Assembly: GCA_963832725.1 (NCBI GenBank)
Contig: CAWHVG010000001.1
Span: 682,001 to 746,000 of the forward strand
DNA from: JAEZBP01 sp963832725
GTDB taxonomy: Bacteria > Myxococcota_A > Polyangia > Polyangiales > Sandaracinaceae
Direction: 5' to 3'
Length of the DNA stretch: 64,000 nucleotides
Positions 8,804 through 18,401 of the stretch are shown here, piece after piece. Position numbers and translations under genes: made by a program. Below the pieces are notes generated by a model, which was not told where the DNA came from, did not search any database, and was given only the letters and a program-made list of their open reading frames with translations. Every line of letters begins with the position of its first letter. Position 1 is the first letter of the stretch.

Positions 8804-9691
8804 ATGCCTGAAGTCGCCATCATCGATCCGTTCATGGACTGGCTGGAGCATCACCTTCGGACCGAGCTCTTCCATTTCGGCTCGACGGCGGTCACCCCGC
8901 TCTCGCTAGGGGGCTTCGTCATCACGGTCATCGTGGTGATGCTTCTCGGGCGCGGGATCCGGGTACTGATCACCCGGCTCTTGGCCCGGCGGACGAAGGC
9001 GAGCGAGGGCGCGGCCTACGCCATCGGGCGCATCGTGCAGTACGTGGTGGTCGCGTCGGGGATCCTACTCGGGCTGGAGAACGTCGGCGTCTCGCTCACG
9101 GCCCTGACGGCCCTCGGTGCCGTCGTCTCGGTCGGCATCGGCTTCGGCCTCCAGAACATCACGCAGAACTTCGTGAGCGGCGTGATCCTCCTGCTCGAAC
9201 GGCCGGTCCAGAAGGGTGATTTCGTCCGATTGGGCGGCACGGAAGGCTCGGTGATCGACATCGAGATGCGCGCGACGCGCGTGCTGACCCGCGACGGGAT
9301 CTCGGTCCTCGTGCCGAACAGCAAGCTGATCACCGAGGACGTGATCAACCTGAGCGCCCCCACGACCACCAACCGCATCCGGATCGGCGTCGGCGTCGCC
9401 TACGGTTCGGACACGCAGCTGGTGCGGCGCGTGCTGCTCGAGGTCGCCACGAAGGACGGCCGCGTGCGCAAGGACCCCAAGCCCGTCGTCTACTTCACCG
9501 ACTTCGGCGACAGCTCCCTCGACTTCGAGCTGGCGGTCTGGCTGGACAACCCCGAGGTCCAACCGCAGGTGGCCAGCGACCTGCGCTTCGCCATCGACGC
9601 GGCCTTCCGCAAGCACGACATCTCGATCCCCTTCCCGCAGCGCGATCTCCACCTCATCAGCGGGTTCGAGAAGCTGCGACCCGAGAGCTGA
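8804..9691 (+). CDS. Small mechanosensitive channel, MscS family
   Basis: From ATG 8804 the product has 295 residues; an in-frame TTG at 8795 is possible but less likely. Three membrane segments occur in the first 130 residues (LGGFVITVIVVMLLGRGI; YVVVASGILLGLENV; ALGAVVSVGIGFGLQ). The pore helix and following beta domain are diagnostic: GIGFGLQNITQNFVSGVILL, then ERPVQKGDFVRLGGTEGSV and VLVPNSKLITEDVINLS. Length fits the MscS core without large N-terminal additions. Role: release of solutes on hypo-osmotic shock. Confidence 0.93.
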   Translation: MPEVAIIDPFMDWLEHHLRTELFHFGSTAVTPLSLGGFVITVIVVMLLGRGIRVLITRLLARRTKASEGAAYAIGRIVQYVVVASGILLGLENVGVSLTALTALGAVVSVGIGFGLQNITQNFVSGVILLLERPVQKGDFVRLGGTEGSVIDIEMRATRVLTRDGISVLVPNSKLITEDVINLSAPTTTNRIRIGVGVAYGSDTQLVRRVLLEVATKDGRVRKDPKPVVYFTDFGDSSLDFELAVWLDNPEVQPQVASDLRFAIDAAFRKHDISIPFPQRDLHLISGFEKLRPES

Positions 9692-9869
9692 GCGCTCCGC
9701 GGCCGCAAGGGTAACGACGGCACTCGTCGATCGCGCCGTCGAAACGGCCAGCCGCGGCCGGCGCCCGCGGCTCTCGAACGAGTCCGGACGACGCCTGCCC
9801 GCGGCCGCGCCTGCAACGCTCCCGAGCCGCGCCGTGGCGGCGCCATGCGACGAGCGCGAGGGTCGCGGC

Positions 9870-10304
9870 TCAGCCGCGCACGGTGCAGACGGGCACCGGG
9901 CTGATGCGGATCACACGCTCCGCCACCGAGCCGAGGAGGGCGTGCTTGACGCCCGTGCGGCCGTGGGTGCCGATCACGACGAGATCCACGCCGAGCGCCT
10001 CTGCCTCCTCCGCGATGACCCGGTAGGGGAGCCCCTCGGCGAGGTGCGGGACCACGGCCGTGCCGTGCGCGCTGTAGCGCTTGGCGAGCGACTCCAGCTC
10101 GCGCGACGCGTGCTGCCGAATGTCCGGCAACCCGGTGGCGACCACCGTGGAACCATCCGGGAGGACGACGGCCGGCGTCTGGTGCACGTGCAAGAGGTGC
10201 ACTTCGCCGGCGTCGAGCTGAGAAGCCAGCGATACCGCGTAGCGGAGGGCGTCCTCGGAGGTGGGCGAGAAGTCGACGGGACAGAGAATGGAACGGATGG
10301 ACAT
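9870..10304 (-). CDS. Universal stress protein (UspA family)
   Basis: 144 residues from ATG 10304. It opens RSILCPVDFSPTSEDALRYA (first beta strand and helix of the Usp fold) and has the ATP-binding signature GTHGRTGVKHALLGSVAERV near the end, G-2x-G-9x-G(S/T) intact, so it is of the ATP-binding type. It closely resembles the product at 22404-22844 (same SVAER and LPDG segments). Divergent from the tandem Usp gene at 10598, with a large hairpin between them. One of five usp genes clustered around the cbb3 oxidase genes. Confidence 0.94.
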   Translation of the reverse strand: MSIRSILCPVDFSPTSEDALRYAVSLASQLDAGEVHLLHVHQTPAVVLPDGSTVVATGLPDIRQHASRELESLAKRYSAHGTAVVPHLAEGLPYRVIAEEAEALGVDLVVIGTHGRTGVKHALLGSVAERVIRISPVPVCTVRG

Positions 10305-10444
10305 GGCGGGCTCCGGCGAACGAGCTGCGCCGCGGCGCACATGCTGCGCGGGGAAGCGAGAATAGCGGCGTCTCGGCCGCTGTGGGGCACGAACTGCGCC
10401 AGGGTGTGCGCGTTGGCACGGACCCTGGTAGGCATGCATCGACG

Positions 10445-10513
10445 GTACCGAAGGCCCGAAGTCCGTTCCGGTTTCGCAGGGACGCCGGTGCGGGGACTTC
10501 GGGCGTTCGGTAC
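10445..10513. repeat. Strong intergenic inverted repeat between divergent usp genes
   Basis: Left arm 10445-10464 (GTACCGAAGGCCCGAAGTCC) and right arm 10494-10513 pair at 19 of 20 positions around a 29-base loop. It lies between the starts of two divergent usp genes, so it cannot be a simple terminator for either. It could be an operator, an extragenic palindrome, or a small structured RNA. Only one copy was seen in the window. Confidence 0.6.
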
Positions 10514-10597
10514 GCCGAGGCGAGAACGAAGTGGAGGGTTCGTGCTACTTGCACGATACCCGGAACGGAGTTCGGGCCGGGACTGGCAGGAGGCGCG

Positions 10598-11533
10598 ATG
10601 AGCGAGCGGGGACCGATCGTCTGTGCAACCGACCTGGGCACCACCGGTGCCCGCGCCGTGGACCTGGCCGCGCGCATGGCCCGAGCCACAGGGAGGGTGC
10701 TCCGCATCGTCCACGTGGGCCCGCCGGGGCCCGACGTGCTCCCGGAGGATCTCGTCAGCGAGGCCGATCGCGTCCTGCGCGAGCGCCTGAAGACCCGCAT
10801 CGAAGCCTCCGCGGCCGCGCTGGAGAAAGAGCGCGCCCGCGTCGAAGCGTCCGGCGCGCAGGTCGAGGCCGAGCTCCTCGAGGGCCGGCCCTGGGAGCAG
10901 ATCATCGAGTGCGCGACCCGCGTGGGCGCCTCGCTGGTGGTGGTCGGGCCGCACGGCGCGCGCGGCCCGCTGGCCCTGAGGCGAGGCGAGCTCACCGAGC
11001 ACGTCCTCGGCACCACGGCCGATTGGGTGGTCCGCCACGCGCCCTGCCCCGTGCTGGTCGGGCCGCGCGAGGGCTCCGGCCCCGATCGTGTGCACGGCGG
11101 ACGCTGGCTGGTGGCGGTGGACTTCTCGGCGACCTCACGCGCAGCCCTTCGAGTCGCCCACGAGCTCGCCGGCGTCTGCGAAGCGCAGCTCGTTCCGCTG
11201 CACGTCGTGCCCGAGATGCTGACCTCCGCCGCCCCCGACCCGGCGGACCCGCTCCGGATGAAGGAAGCGGCCGCGTCCGCCGCGGGGCGCGAGCATGCGG
11301 CCGAGCTGACCCGGCTGGTGGCCGACGAGCTCGGCGAAGAGGTGGAGGTGAAGGTGGCGCTCGGCGCACCCGCCGACACGCTGGCGCTCGCCACCGAGCA
11401 TCTCTCGACCGACCTCGTGATCATGGGGACCCGCGGTCGCACCGGGCTCGCTCACCTCGTCCTCGGAAGCGTCGCCGAGCGCACGCTGCGGCGCAGCCCG
11501 GTCCCAGTCCTCTGCGTGCGCCCCGAGCGCTGA
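10598..11533 (+). CDS. Tandem-domain universal stress protein
   Basis: 311 residues from ATG 10598, preceded by GGCAGGAGGC. Two Usp domains: residues about 5-150 (GPIVCATDLGTTGARAVDLA ... VGPHGARG ... DWVVRHAPCPVLVGP) and about 165-311 (WLVAVDFSATSRAALRVA ... MGTRGRTGLAHLVLGSVAER ... SPVPVLCVRP). The second domain keeps the full ATP-binding G-2x-G-9x-G signature; the first is degenerate there (GPHGARGPLAL). Tandem Usp proteins are common in actinobacteria and myxobacteria. Probably expressed under the same stress/low-oxygen conditions as the oxidase genes next door. Confidence 0.92.
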   Translation: MSERGPIVCATDLGTTGARAVDLAARMARATGRVLRIVHVGPPGPDVLPEDLVSEADRVLRERLKTRIEASAAALEKERARVEASGAQVEAELLEGRPWEQIIECATRVGASLVVVGPHGARGPLALRRGELTEHVLGTTADWVVRHAPCPVLVGPREGSGPDRVHGGRWLVAVDFSATSRAALRVAHELAGVCEAQLVPLHVVPEMLTSAAPDPADPLRMKEAAASAAGREHAAELTRLVADELGEEVEVKVALGAPADTLALATEHLSTDLVIMGTRGRTGLAHLVLGSVAERTLRRSPVPVLCVRPER

Positions 11534-11597
11534 CGGATCCGCGGGGGTCGCACCCTTCTCCCCTTCGCGGTCCCGCACGGACGGCCCGCGCGCGGCA

Positions 11598-12855
11598 TCA
11601 TTCCCGCTCGTCGGTGATGAAGGTGACCCGGTCCGCCCGCGTGACCAGCACCGGCTTGTCGAACTCCTCCACCACCACCCGCGCGCTCGCGCGGACGTGG
11701 CGACCGGAGAACATCGCCGAGCCCACGGCGGGGACCGTCGGGAAGGTCCCTTCCACCGTCGACGCCTCGGTCACGCGGAGGCGCGTCTCGAAAGGGGAGA
11801 TCGACGTAGGAGTCGGTCGTGTCCGTGTCGACCACCGCGCCCTCGAGCGACACCAGCGCCTGGAACCGGGTCGGCGGCAGGTCACGCTCGATCTCGAACT
11901 CGATCTCGTTCACCCAGAGGACCAGCGGGTCGGTCGAGATCACCGCCGCTCGCCCGTGCGCTTCCACCTCGCGGCCACCCTCGACCCCGTCCTGCACGTC
12001 CGAGAGCGACGTGAAGAGCTCGCTCGGCGGCGCGCTCCCCCACATGAGCTGACTGCCTTCCACCATCCGCACCACGGCGCCCGTGTTGAGCCGCACCTCG
12101 TGCTCCTTTCCGTCGGCTCGCTGGACGATCCCGTCGAAGCGCACCTCGAGCCGCGGCTCCGGATCGGAGCGGTGGATGTCCGTCCGGTCGTGGGCCACCG
12201 GAACCAGGAGGTCGAAGATCCGGAACGCACCGGCGCACCCCGATGGCGGCAGGCTCATGTCGGCGCAGGTCGCGAGGTTGGCCGCGCTCACGTTGAGCTC
12301 GATCTGGGGCCGCTGGTCTCCGTCCACGTCCTCGTCGTCGAGCTGGATGGCGTCCGCCAGAAAGCCGGGGTCGCGGGGATCCTGAGGTGTGGAGCGAGGC
12401 CGTCGCGTGGCGGTGATCTGCGGCTCTTGCCCGAGCGCGACGAAGGTCTCGATGTCGGTGACGAAGTCGGTGCAGGAGATGCGCGAGCCGTCTTGATCCG
12501 CGAAGAGCGTGTGCTCGTCGAAGCGGATCTCGGCGCTCGCCAGCGCGATGGTGAGCCGCCCCGAGCAGCCGGTGTCGGTGTCGATGACGTCGAAGCCCGG
12601 GTTGAGCACGCGCGTGGCGATGCGCTCGTCGTCGTCGAGGCGGAACGAGGGTCTCAGCTCCACCAGCTTCGCCATCCGCTCCCCCCAGTCCGGAAAGAGC
12701 GCGACCATGACCCGGGTCGGTCCCGACTGGATGTCGCCCTGCGCCTCGGCGAACGCGAGCTTCTCGAGGACGAACCCATTCGCCGGTGCCTGGCCGCAGG
12801 AGCCCAGCACCAGGACGAGAGCAGCCCCGAACACGTGGGAATGCCTACCCCCCAT
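11598..12855 (-). CDS. Lipoprotein of unknown function (one frameshift)
   Basis: A perfect GGAGGTGA ribosome site lies 4 bases before ATG 12855. The product starts MGGRHSHVFGAALVLVLGSC, a lipoprotein signal with Cys at about residue 20. The body is rich in Asp and beta-strand-like segments (FRLDDDERIATRVLNPGF, IDTDTGCSGRLTIALASAEI) with no family I recognise. At about 11793, in a CCCCTTT run, the frame changes: YVDLPF must continue as ETRLRVTEASTVEGTFPTVP to reach the TGA at 11598. The homopolymer position suggests a sequencing indel. Corrected length is about 419 residues. It is divergent from ccoI, with the palindromic element in between. Confidence 0.7.
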
Positions 12856-12875
12856 CCGATCACCTCCGCTGGCCG

Positions 12876-13036
12876 AGATGTCCGAGGCGGAAGCCGCGAC
12901 CGGGATGGTCGAGCGATCGGCGTCGAGATTGGGTGCGCGCCCCCGGGAGAATGCAGGGCATTTTCGAGGGGGCTCACGCCCGAGATCGGCGTCGAGAGCC
13001 GGCAAGATCGCGTTGCGATCTCCGTCGAGGACATCT
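12876..13036. repeat. Palindromic element family 1, copy 1 (about 161 bp)
   Basis: Begins AGATGTCC and ends GGACATCT; the two halves form a long imperfect hairpin. The central stem is AATGC-AGG-GCATT. A second copy at 27312-27473 has about 80% identity and the same ends, but its central stem is AAGTGC-AAA-GCACTT, a paired (compensating) difference. It occupies the gap between the divergent lipoprotein gene and ccoI. Candidate MITE/REP-like element or structured RNA. Confidence 0.8.
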
Positions 13037-13245
13037 AGCCGTTGTGGACATTGGATGAGCGCCGTGGCGGAACCGACAAGGTCCACCGGGCGCGACCCAA
13101 CCCTGTCCGCGCAACGAATGCGTTCGGGCGCAGCGGCTGCGTCGAGCGTGCACGAAAGCTCGATGTACGGGGCTCTCCGAGGGCTGGCCCACCCCGTGCA
13201 CAGGGACGCCGCCGCGCGCCTCTTTCGCGCGCGCCCCTCCACACC

Positions 13246-15609
13246 ATGGCCGCCCTCCACACGACCGCTTGCGAGCTCCCGCTCAGCCGATGTGCGCACT
13301 GCGGCACCGTCCTCGGCGCCGGCGCAGTCGACCGCTACTGCTGCCGTGGCTGCGAGCGCGTTCACCACCTGATCCAGAGCGCCGGACTCGACCGCTACTA
13401 CGACCTGCGCGGTGAGCGCGGCGTCCCCGTCCCCGCCGGCCACGGGCCGCGCGATCGGGCTTGGTTGGAGCCTCTGGTCGCCGGGATCGAGGCGGCCAGC
13501 GGGCTGCATCGCGTCGCGGTGGACGTCGGCGGGCTGCACTGCGCCGCCTGCGTGTGGGTGATCGACGAGCTCTTCCGGCGCCGCCCCCACGGCCGCGCCT
13601 GCGTGGTGAACCCGAGCCGCGGCCGCATCGAGCTGACGGTCGAAAAGGGTTTCCCCCTCGCCGACTGGGTCGCCGACGTCGAGGCGCTGGGCTACTCGCT
13701 CGGCCCGGCGCTGAAGGAGCGCAGCCGCCGCGCCGACGATCTCACCCTGCGGATGGGCATCTCGGTCGCGCTGGCGATGAACACGATGGTGCTCGCGCTG
13801 GCGGTCTACCTCGGCCTCTCCGAGGGCCCCGTCTACGAGCTGGTGCGGCAGCTTTCCTTCGCGCTCGCCGCGGCCACCGTGCTGATCGGAGGCAGCGTGT
13901 TCATCCGCGCCGCCTGGCAGAGCGCCCGCCGCGGGCTCTTGCACCTCGACCTTCCGATCGCGCTCGGCATCGTGCTCGCCTTTGCCGGATCGACCTGGAG
14001 CTTCTTCACGCGGAGCGGCGCCGAGTACTTCGACACGCTGGCCATCTTCGTCGCGCTGATGCTGGTCGGCCGCTGGCTGCAGGAGCGGGTGGTCGCCGAC
14101 AACCGCGACCGGCTGCTGGCGAGCGACGAAGTCGAGGGCCTGTGGACCCGCCGCGTCGAGGGCGACACGGCCGCCCTGACCCGCTGCGTGGAGCTTCACG
14201 GGGGCGATAGGCTCCTGCTGGCCCCCGGCGATCTCGTGCCGGTGGACGCGACGCTGGCCGCACCGGCTCGGCTCCGTCTCGACTGGATCAACGGCGAGAG
14301 CGAGCCCCGCGCGTTCGCCGCCGGCGACATCGCGCCTGCGGGTGCCTTCCACGCCGGAACGAACGCCGTCCAGGCCGAGTGCCGGACCGACTTCGCCGAC
14401 TCCGCGCTCGTCGAGCTGCTCGCGGCACCTCCGCTGAAAGACGAGGAGGGACCGGCCGCCCGCTTCTGGGACCGCGTGGCGCGCTTCTACGTGCTCGGCG
14501 TCCTGGTGGCGGCCGCGGGCGCCTTCGTGCTCTGGATGGCCATCGACGGCGACCCGCAGCGGGCGCTCGCCGTGACCACCGCCGTCTTGGTGGTCACCTG
14601 CCCCTGCGCGTTCGGCATCGCCGTCCCCCTCGCCCGCGAGCTGGTGCAGGCCGCGCTGCGGCGCACGGGCCTCTTCGTCCGCCGCGGCTCGCTCCTCGAG
14701 CGCGCGCCGGCGGTACGCCGCGTGGTCTTCGACAAGACCGGCACGCTGACGACCGGCGCTCCGGAGCTGGTCGACGCCTCGGCGCTCGACGCCCTGGAGC
14801 CCGACGACCGCGCGGCGCTCTACGACCTCGCGGCCCGCAGCACGCACCCGAAGAGCGCCGCCGTACTGGCCGCGCTCGGAAACGGAACGCTGGACCCGAG
14901 CGTGGTGGTCCACGAGGAGACGAGCTGCGGGCTGAGCGCGCAGCTCGGCGGGCACCTCTACCGGCTGGGGCGCCCCGACTGGGCCGCACCGAGCGCGCAC
15001 CTCGAGGGCGCCGACCTGGTGTTCGCGAAGGATGGGCGCCCCCTGGCGGCGCTGGCGACGCGCGAGGCCGTTCGCGCCGACGCGAAGGCGGAGCTGGCCG
15101 CGCTGGCGCGTGCCGATCTCGAGACGTGGATCCTCAGCGGCGACGCCCCGGCGAAGGTCGAAGCGCTCGCGGCCGAGCTCGGCGTCCCACCGGCGCGCGG
15201 CGTGGGAGGACAGAGCGCCCGCGACAAAGCCGCTTGGCTCCGCGCCCACGGAGCGGACGAGACCCTCTTCGTCGGCGACGGAATCAACGACAGCTTCGCC
15301 GCCGACGCCGCGCTGGCAGCCGGCACGCCGGCCGTCGACCGGCCCTTCATGCCGGCCCGGAGCGACTTCTACTTCGTCACGCCGGGCTTGGCGCCCATCC
15401 GCAGGCTGCTGGAGTCGTCGGCGAAGCTCCGCCGCGTCGTTCGCGCGGATCTGGCATTCGCCGTCGCCTACAATGCTGCCGCAGTCGTGCTCGCATATGC
15501 CGGCCTGGTGGCCCCGTGGGTCGCCGCCGTGCTCATGCCCCTCAGCTCGTTGAGCACGCTGACGTATACCACTCTCGCACTGGGAAGGAGCGAGCCGTGG
15601 AAGTCCTGA
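13246..15609 (+). CDS. ccoI: Cbb3 oxidase-associated copper-translocating P-type ATPase CcoI/FixI
   Basis: 787 residues from ATG 13246. N-terminal Cys cluster CAHCGTVL...YCCRGC, then an HMA domain with GLHCAACVW, typical of CcoI. Membrane copper site TCPCAFGIAVPLA (CPC), phosphorylation site DKTGTLTTG and hinge GDGINDSFAADAALA are all intact. CcoI moves Cu into the periplasmic side for the CuB centre of cbb3 oxidase. Its 3' end overlaps the GTG start of ccoS by 13 bases, so it heads the oxidase operon: assembly genes come before the structural ones. A perfect-context promoter could not be assigned in the 210 bp between the palindromic element and the start. Confidence 0.96.
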   Translation: MAALHTTACELPLSRCAHCGTVLGAGAVDRYCCRGCERVHHLIQSAGLDRYYDLRGERGVPVPAGHGPRDRAWLEPLVAGIEAASGLHRVAVDVGGLHCAACVWVIDELFRRRPHGRACVVNPSRGRIELTVEKGFPLADWVADVEALGYSLGPALKERSRRADDLTLRMGISVALAMNTMVLALAVYLGLSEGPVYELVRQLSFALAAATVLIGGSVFIRAAWQSARRGLLHLDLPIALGIVLAFAGSTWSFFTRSGAEYFDTLAIFVALMLVGRWLQERVVADNRDRLLASDEVEGLWTRRVEGDTAALTRCVELHGGDRLLLAPGDLVPVDATLAAPARLRLDWINGESEPRAFAAGDIAPAGAFHAGTNAVQAECRTDFADSALVELLAAPPLKDEEGPAARFWDRVARFYVLGVLVAAAGAFVLWMAIDGDPQRALAVTTAVLVVTCPCAFGIAVPLARELVQAALRRTGLFVRRGSLLERAPAVRRVVFDKTGTLTTGAPELVDASALDALEPDDRAALYDLAARSTHPKSAAVLAALGNGTLDPSVVVHEETSCGLSAQLGGHLYRLGRPDWAAPSAHLEGADLVFAKDGRPLAALATREAVRADAKAELAALARADLETWILSGDAPAKVEALAAELGVPPARGVGGQSARDKAAWLRAHGADETLFVGDGINDSFAADAALAAGTPAVDRPFMPARSDFYFVTPGLAPIRRLLESSAKLRRVVRADLAFAVAYNAAAVVLAYAGLVAPWVAAVLMPLSSLSTLTYTTLALGRSEPWKS

Positions 15610-15788
15610 TCCTCACTCTCTTCGTCAGTTTGATCCTGGCCGCGCTCGGCGTCGGCTTCTTCATCTGGTCCGTCGACCGCGGCACCGGCGAGCACGCCGA
15701 CCGCCTCGCACTGCTGCCCCTCGAGAACGAGGACATCCACGAGGATGCGGCGGCGCCCGACCAAGAGCTCACCTCTTCGAACAGCTAG
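15597..15788 (+). CDS. ccoS: Cbb3 oxidase maturation protein CcoS/FixS
   Basis: 63 residues starting at GTG 15597 with GGAAGGAGCG just upstream, overlapping the end of ccoI. One transmembrane helix (VLILTLFVSLILAALGVGFF) is followed by the family pattern W-S-V-D-x-G and a short acidic tail (LLPLENEDIHEDAA). CcoS is required for insertion of redox centres (heme b/CuB) into CcoN. The 10-base gap to ccoNO fits one transcript. Confidence 0.93.
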   Translation: MEVLILTLFVSLILAALGVGFFIWSVDRGTGEHADRLALLPLENEDIHEDAAAPDQELTSSNS

Positions 15789-15798
15789 GAGCGTCACG

Positions 15799-18186
15799 GT
15801 GGAAACGAAGCGCATCGTCTACAACGACAAAATCGCCAGGCAGTTCATCGCTGCCTCGGTGATCTGGGGCATCGTGGGGATGCTCGTGGGCGTGGTCGTG
15901 GCCCTCCAGCTCGCGTTCTGGCAGGCCAACCTGCCGCCGTGGCTGACCTTCGGTCGCCTCCGTCCGCTGCACACGAACGCGGTCATCTTCGCGTTCGTCG
16001 GGAACATGCTCTTCGCGGGCATCTACCACTCGACGCAGCGGCTCTTGAAGACGCGCGTGGCAAGTGACCGCCTCGCCCAGTTCCACTTCTGGGGCTGGCA
16101 GGCGATCATCGTCTCGGCCGCCATCACGCTCCCGCTCGGCATCACCCAGAGCAAGGAGTACGCAGAGCTCGAGTGGCCGATCGACATCATGGTCGCGGTC
16201 GTCTGGGTGGTCTTCGGTGTCAACTTCTTCTGGACACTGGCCAAGCGCAACGAGAAGCACCTCTACGTCGCGATCTGGTTCTACATCGCCACGATCGTGA
16301 CCATCACGGTGCTCTACGTGGTGAACAACCTCGCGATCCCGGCGGGCATGTTCCACAGCTACTCCGTGTTCGGCGGCGTCCAGGATGCGCTGGTTCAGTG
16401 GTGGTATGGACACAACGCGGTCGCGTTCTTCCTGACCACACCGATCCTCGGCATCATGTACTACTACTTGCCGAAGGCGGCGGAGCGACCGGTCTTCAGC
16501 TACCGGCTCTCGATCATCCACTTCTGGGCGCTGGTCTTCCTCTACATCTGGGCCGGCCCGCACCATCTGCTCAACACCGCGCTCCCCGAGTGGGCGCAGA
16601 CGCTCGGCATGGTCTTCAGCCTGATGCTCTGGGCGCCGAGCTGGGGAGGCATGCTCAACGGCCTGCTGACCCTCCGTGGCGCGTGGGACAAGCTCCGCAA
16701 GGACCCCGTCCTCAAGTTCCTCGCCGCCGGCGTGACCTTCTACGGCATGGCGACCTTCGAGGGGCCGCTCCTCTCCATCCGATCGGTGAGCTCATTGGCG
16801 CACTACACGGACTGGATCATCGGCCACGTTCACTCGGGCGCGCTGGGCTGGAACGGCTTCATGGCCGCCGGGATGTTCTATTATCTCGTCCCCCGCCTCT
16901 ACAACACGAAGATTCACAGCCGCAGCGCTGCCAACGCGCACTTCTACATCGGTACGCTGGGGATCATCCTCTACGTGGTCGCGATGTGGGTCTCCGGCGT
17001 CACGCAGGGTCTGATGTGGCGCGCCGAGACCGCCGATGGCGGCTTGATGTACCCGAACTTCGTGGAGACCGTCGACGCCATCCGCCTGATGTACTGGATG
17101 CGTCTCATCGGCGGCTCGCTCTACCTCACGGGCTTCCTCGTCATGGCCTGGAACCTCGCCATGACGGTCAAGGGCCAGAAGGCGGTCGACGGCCAGACGG
17201 ACGTCGTCGTCGAGAACGCCGCACCCGAGGTGCCCTGGCGGCAGGTGGTCTTCGGCCGCCCCGTCCTCCTGGTGACGGTGATCGGTAGCCTGATGGGGGT
17301 CGTCGCGGTGGTCAACGCGCTCGCCTCGACGATGCTGGTCACCGTCGCGTTCGTGGTCGCCGTGCTCGGCACGATGGCCATCAGCCTGAGCCGCACCGAG
17401 GGCAGTCAGAACTGGCACAGCCTCCTCGAGGGCCGCGCGCTGGTCTTCACCGTGTTCACCACCATCGCCGTGCTCATCGGCGGCGTGGCGGAGATCCTGC
17501 CCACCATCGTGACGGGCGCCGCCACCCGCGCCCACAGCCCGATGCAGCCCTACACGGCGCTCGAGCTCCACGGCCGCGACATCTACGTCAGCGAGGGTTG
17601 CTACACCTGTCACTCGCAGATGATCCGGCCGTTCACGTGGGAGGCCTCCCGCTACGGCGCGGTCTCGACGGCGAACGACAGCGTCTGGGATCACCCCTTC
17701 CAGTGGGGCAGCAAGCGGACCGGTCCGGACCTCGCGCGGGAGGGCGGCCGCTACCCGAACGTCTGGCACTACAACCACATGCTCGACCCGCGCTCGACCT
17801 CGCCCGGCTCGATCATGCCGCCCTACACGCACCTCCGGACGACGCCGATCGCGTACGACGAGAGCCAACAGAAGATCTCGGTGATGCGCATGCTGGGCGT
17901 CCCCTACGACGACGCCCAGGAGCGTGACGCCGAGCAGAACGCACGCGCCGAGGCGCAGACCATCGCGGCCGACCTGCAGCGCGAGGTGGAGATCGACGGC
18001 CCGCCCCAGGGGGTCGACCTTGCGCTCGAGGACAGCGAGCTGGTGGCGCTCGTCGCCTACCTGCAGCGCCTCGGCAAGAACCAACCGAACTGGCACCCGG
18101 CGACCGACGAAGAGCACGGCGAGCCCGTGCAGGTCAGCCGCGCCAACCCGACGACGCCCGCCGCCAACGAGGAGGCGACCCGATGA
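15799..18186 (+). CDS. ccoNO: Cbb3-type cytochrome c oxidase, fused subunits I and II (CcoN-CcoO)
   Basis: 795 residues from GTG 15799 (ETKRIVYNDKIARQF). Residues about 1-480 are CcoN: 12 membrane helices with heme/copper ligand segments LHTNAVIFAFVGNM, WWYGHNAVAFFLT, GPHHLLNTALPEW and IIGHVHSGALGWNG. Residues about 545-760 are CcoO: an anchor helix (FTTIAVLIGGVAEILPTIV) and a monoheme site EGCYTCHSQMIRPF, followed by GSKRTGPDLAREGGRYPNVWH. Separate genes are usual; N-O fusions are known in some lineages, and no stop or shift lies in the linker here. The C-terminus has an acidic extension. The TGA overlaps the ATG of ccoQ. Confidence 0.96.
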   Translation: METKRIVYNDKIARQFIAASVIWGIVGMLVGVVVALQLAFWQANLPPWLTFGRLRPLHTNAVIFAFVGNMLFAGIYHSTQRLLKTRVASDRLAQFHFWGWQAIIVSAAITLPLGITQSKEYAELEWPIDIMVAVVWVVFGVNFFWTLAKRNEKHLYVAIWFYIATIVTITVLYVVNNLAIPAGMFHSYSVFGGVQDALVQWWYGHNAVAFFLTTPILGIMYYYLPKAAERPVFSYRLSIIHFWALVFLYIWAGPHHLLNTALPEWAQTLGMVFSLMLWAPSWGGMLNGLLTLRGAWDKLRKDPVLKFLAAGVTFYGMATFEGPLLSIRSVSSLAHYTDWIIGHVHSGALGWNGFMAAGMFYYLVPRLYNTKIHSRSAANAHFYIGTLGIILYVVAMWVSGVTQGLMWRAETADGGLMYPNFVETVDAIRLMYWMRLIGGSLYLTGFLVMAWNLAMTVKGQKAVDGQTDVVVENAAPEVPWRQVVFGRPVLLVTVIGSLMGVVAVVNALASTMLVTVAFVVAVLGTMAISLSRTEGSQNWHSLLEGRALVFTVFTTIAVLIGGVAEILPTIVTGAATRAHSPMQPYTALELHGRDIYVSEGCYTCHSQMIRPFTWEASRYGAVSTANDSVWDHPFQWGSKRTGPDLAREGGRYPNVWHYNHMLDPRSTSPGSIMPPYTHLRTTPIAYDESQQKISVMRMLGVPYDDAQERDAEQNARAEAQTIAADLQREVEIDGPPQGVDLALEDSELVALVAYLQRLGKNQPNWHPATDEEHGEPVQVSRANPTTPAANEEATR

Positions 18187-18401
18187 TGAGCGAGATGGCC
18201 AGGGACTTCTTCGGCAACAACCCCGCGCTGTCGGGACCGCTGATCGCGATGCTGCTGTTCTCGGTGGTGTTCGTCGCGGCGGTGCTCCGCGCATTCAAGA
18301 CCGAGCGCTCGCACGTGGACCGACTGGCCCACCTGCCGCTCGAAGGCGAGGAGACCTCGGACGTGTCCAGTCCCGATCAGAAGGAGGCGTGCCATGGGTG
18401 A
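18183..18401 (+). CDS. ccoQ: Cbb3 oxidase small subunit CcoQ/FixQ
   Basis: 72 residues from ATG 18183 (or 18186), overlapping the ccoNO stop as ATGATGA. One membrane helix (LSGPLIAMLLFSVVFVAAVL) and a polar tail containing LAHLPLEGEE, resembling the LPLE segment of CcoS. CcoQ stabilises the CcoNOP complex. Its end overlaps the start of ccoP at 18394. Confidence 0.85.
   Translation: MMSEMARDFFGNNPALSGPLIAMLLFSVVFVAAVLRAFKTERSHVDRLAHLPLEGEETSDVSSPDQKEACHG

Noticed and set aside
12856..13245. FNR/FixK-type operator upstream of ccoI
   Set aside because: I looked for TTGAT-N4-ATCAA-like dyads and found none good enough to report.
11452..15249. Reverse-strand open frame of 1,265 codons opposite ccoI
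   Set aside because: Most of it is antisense to ccoI, which has complete CPx-ATPase motifs on the forward strand; only the part from 12855 down is a real gene (the lipoprotein). Long antisense frames are expected at this GC content.
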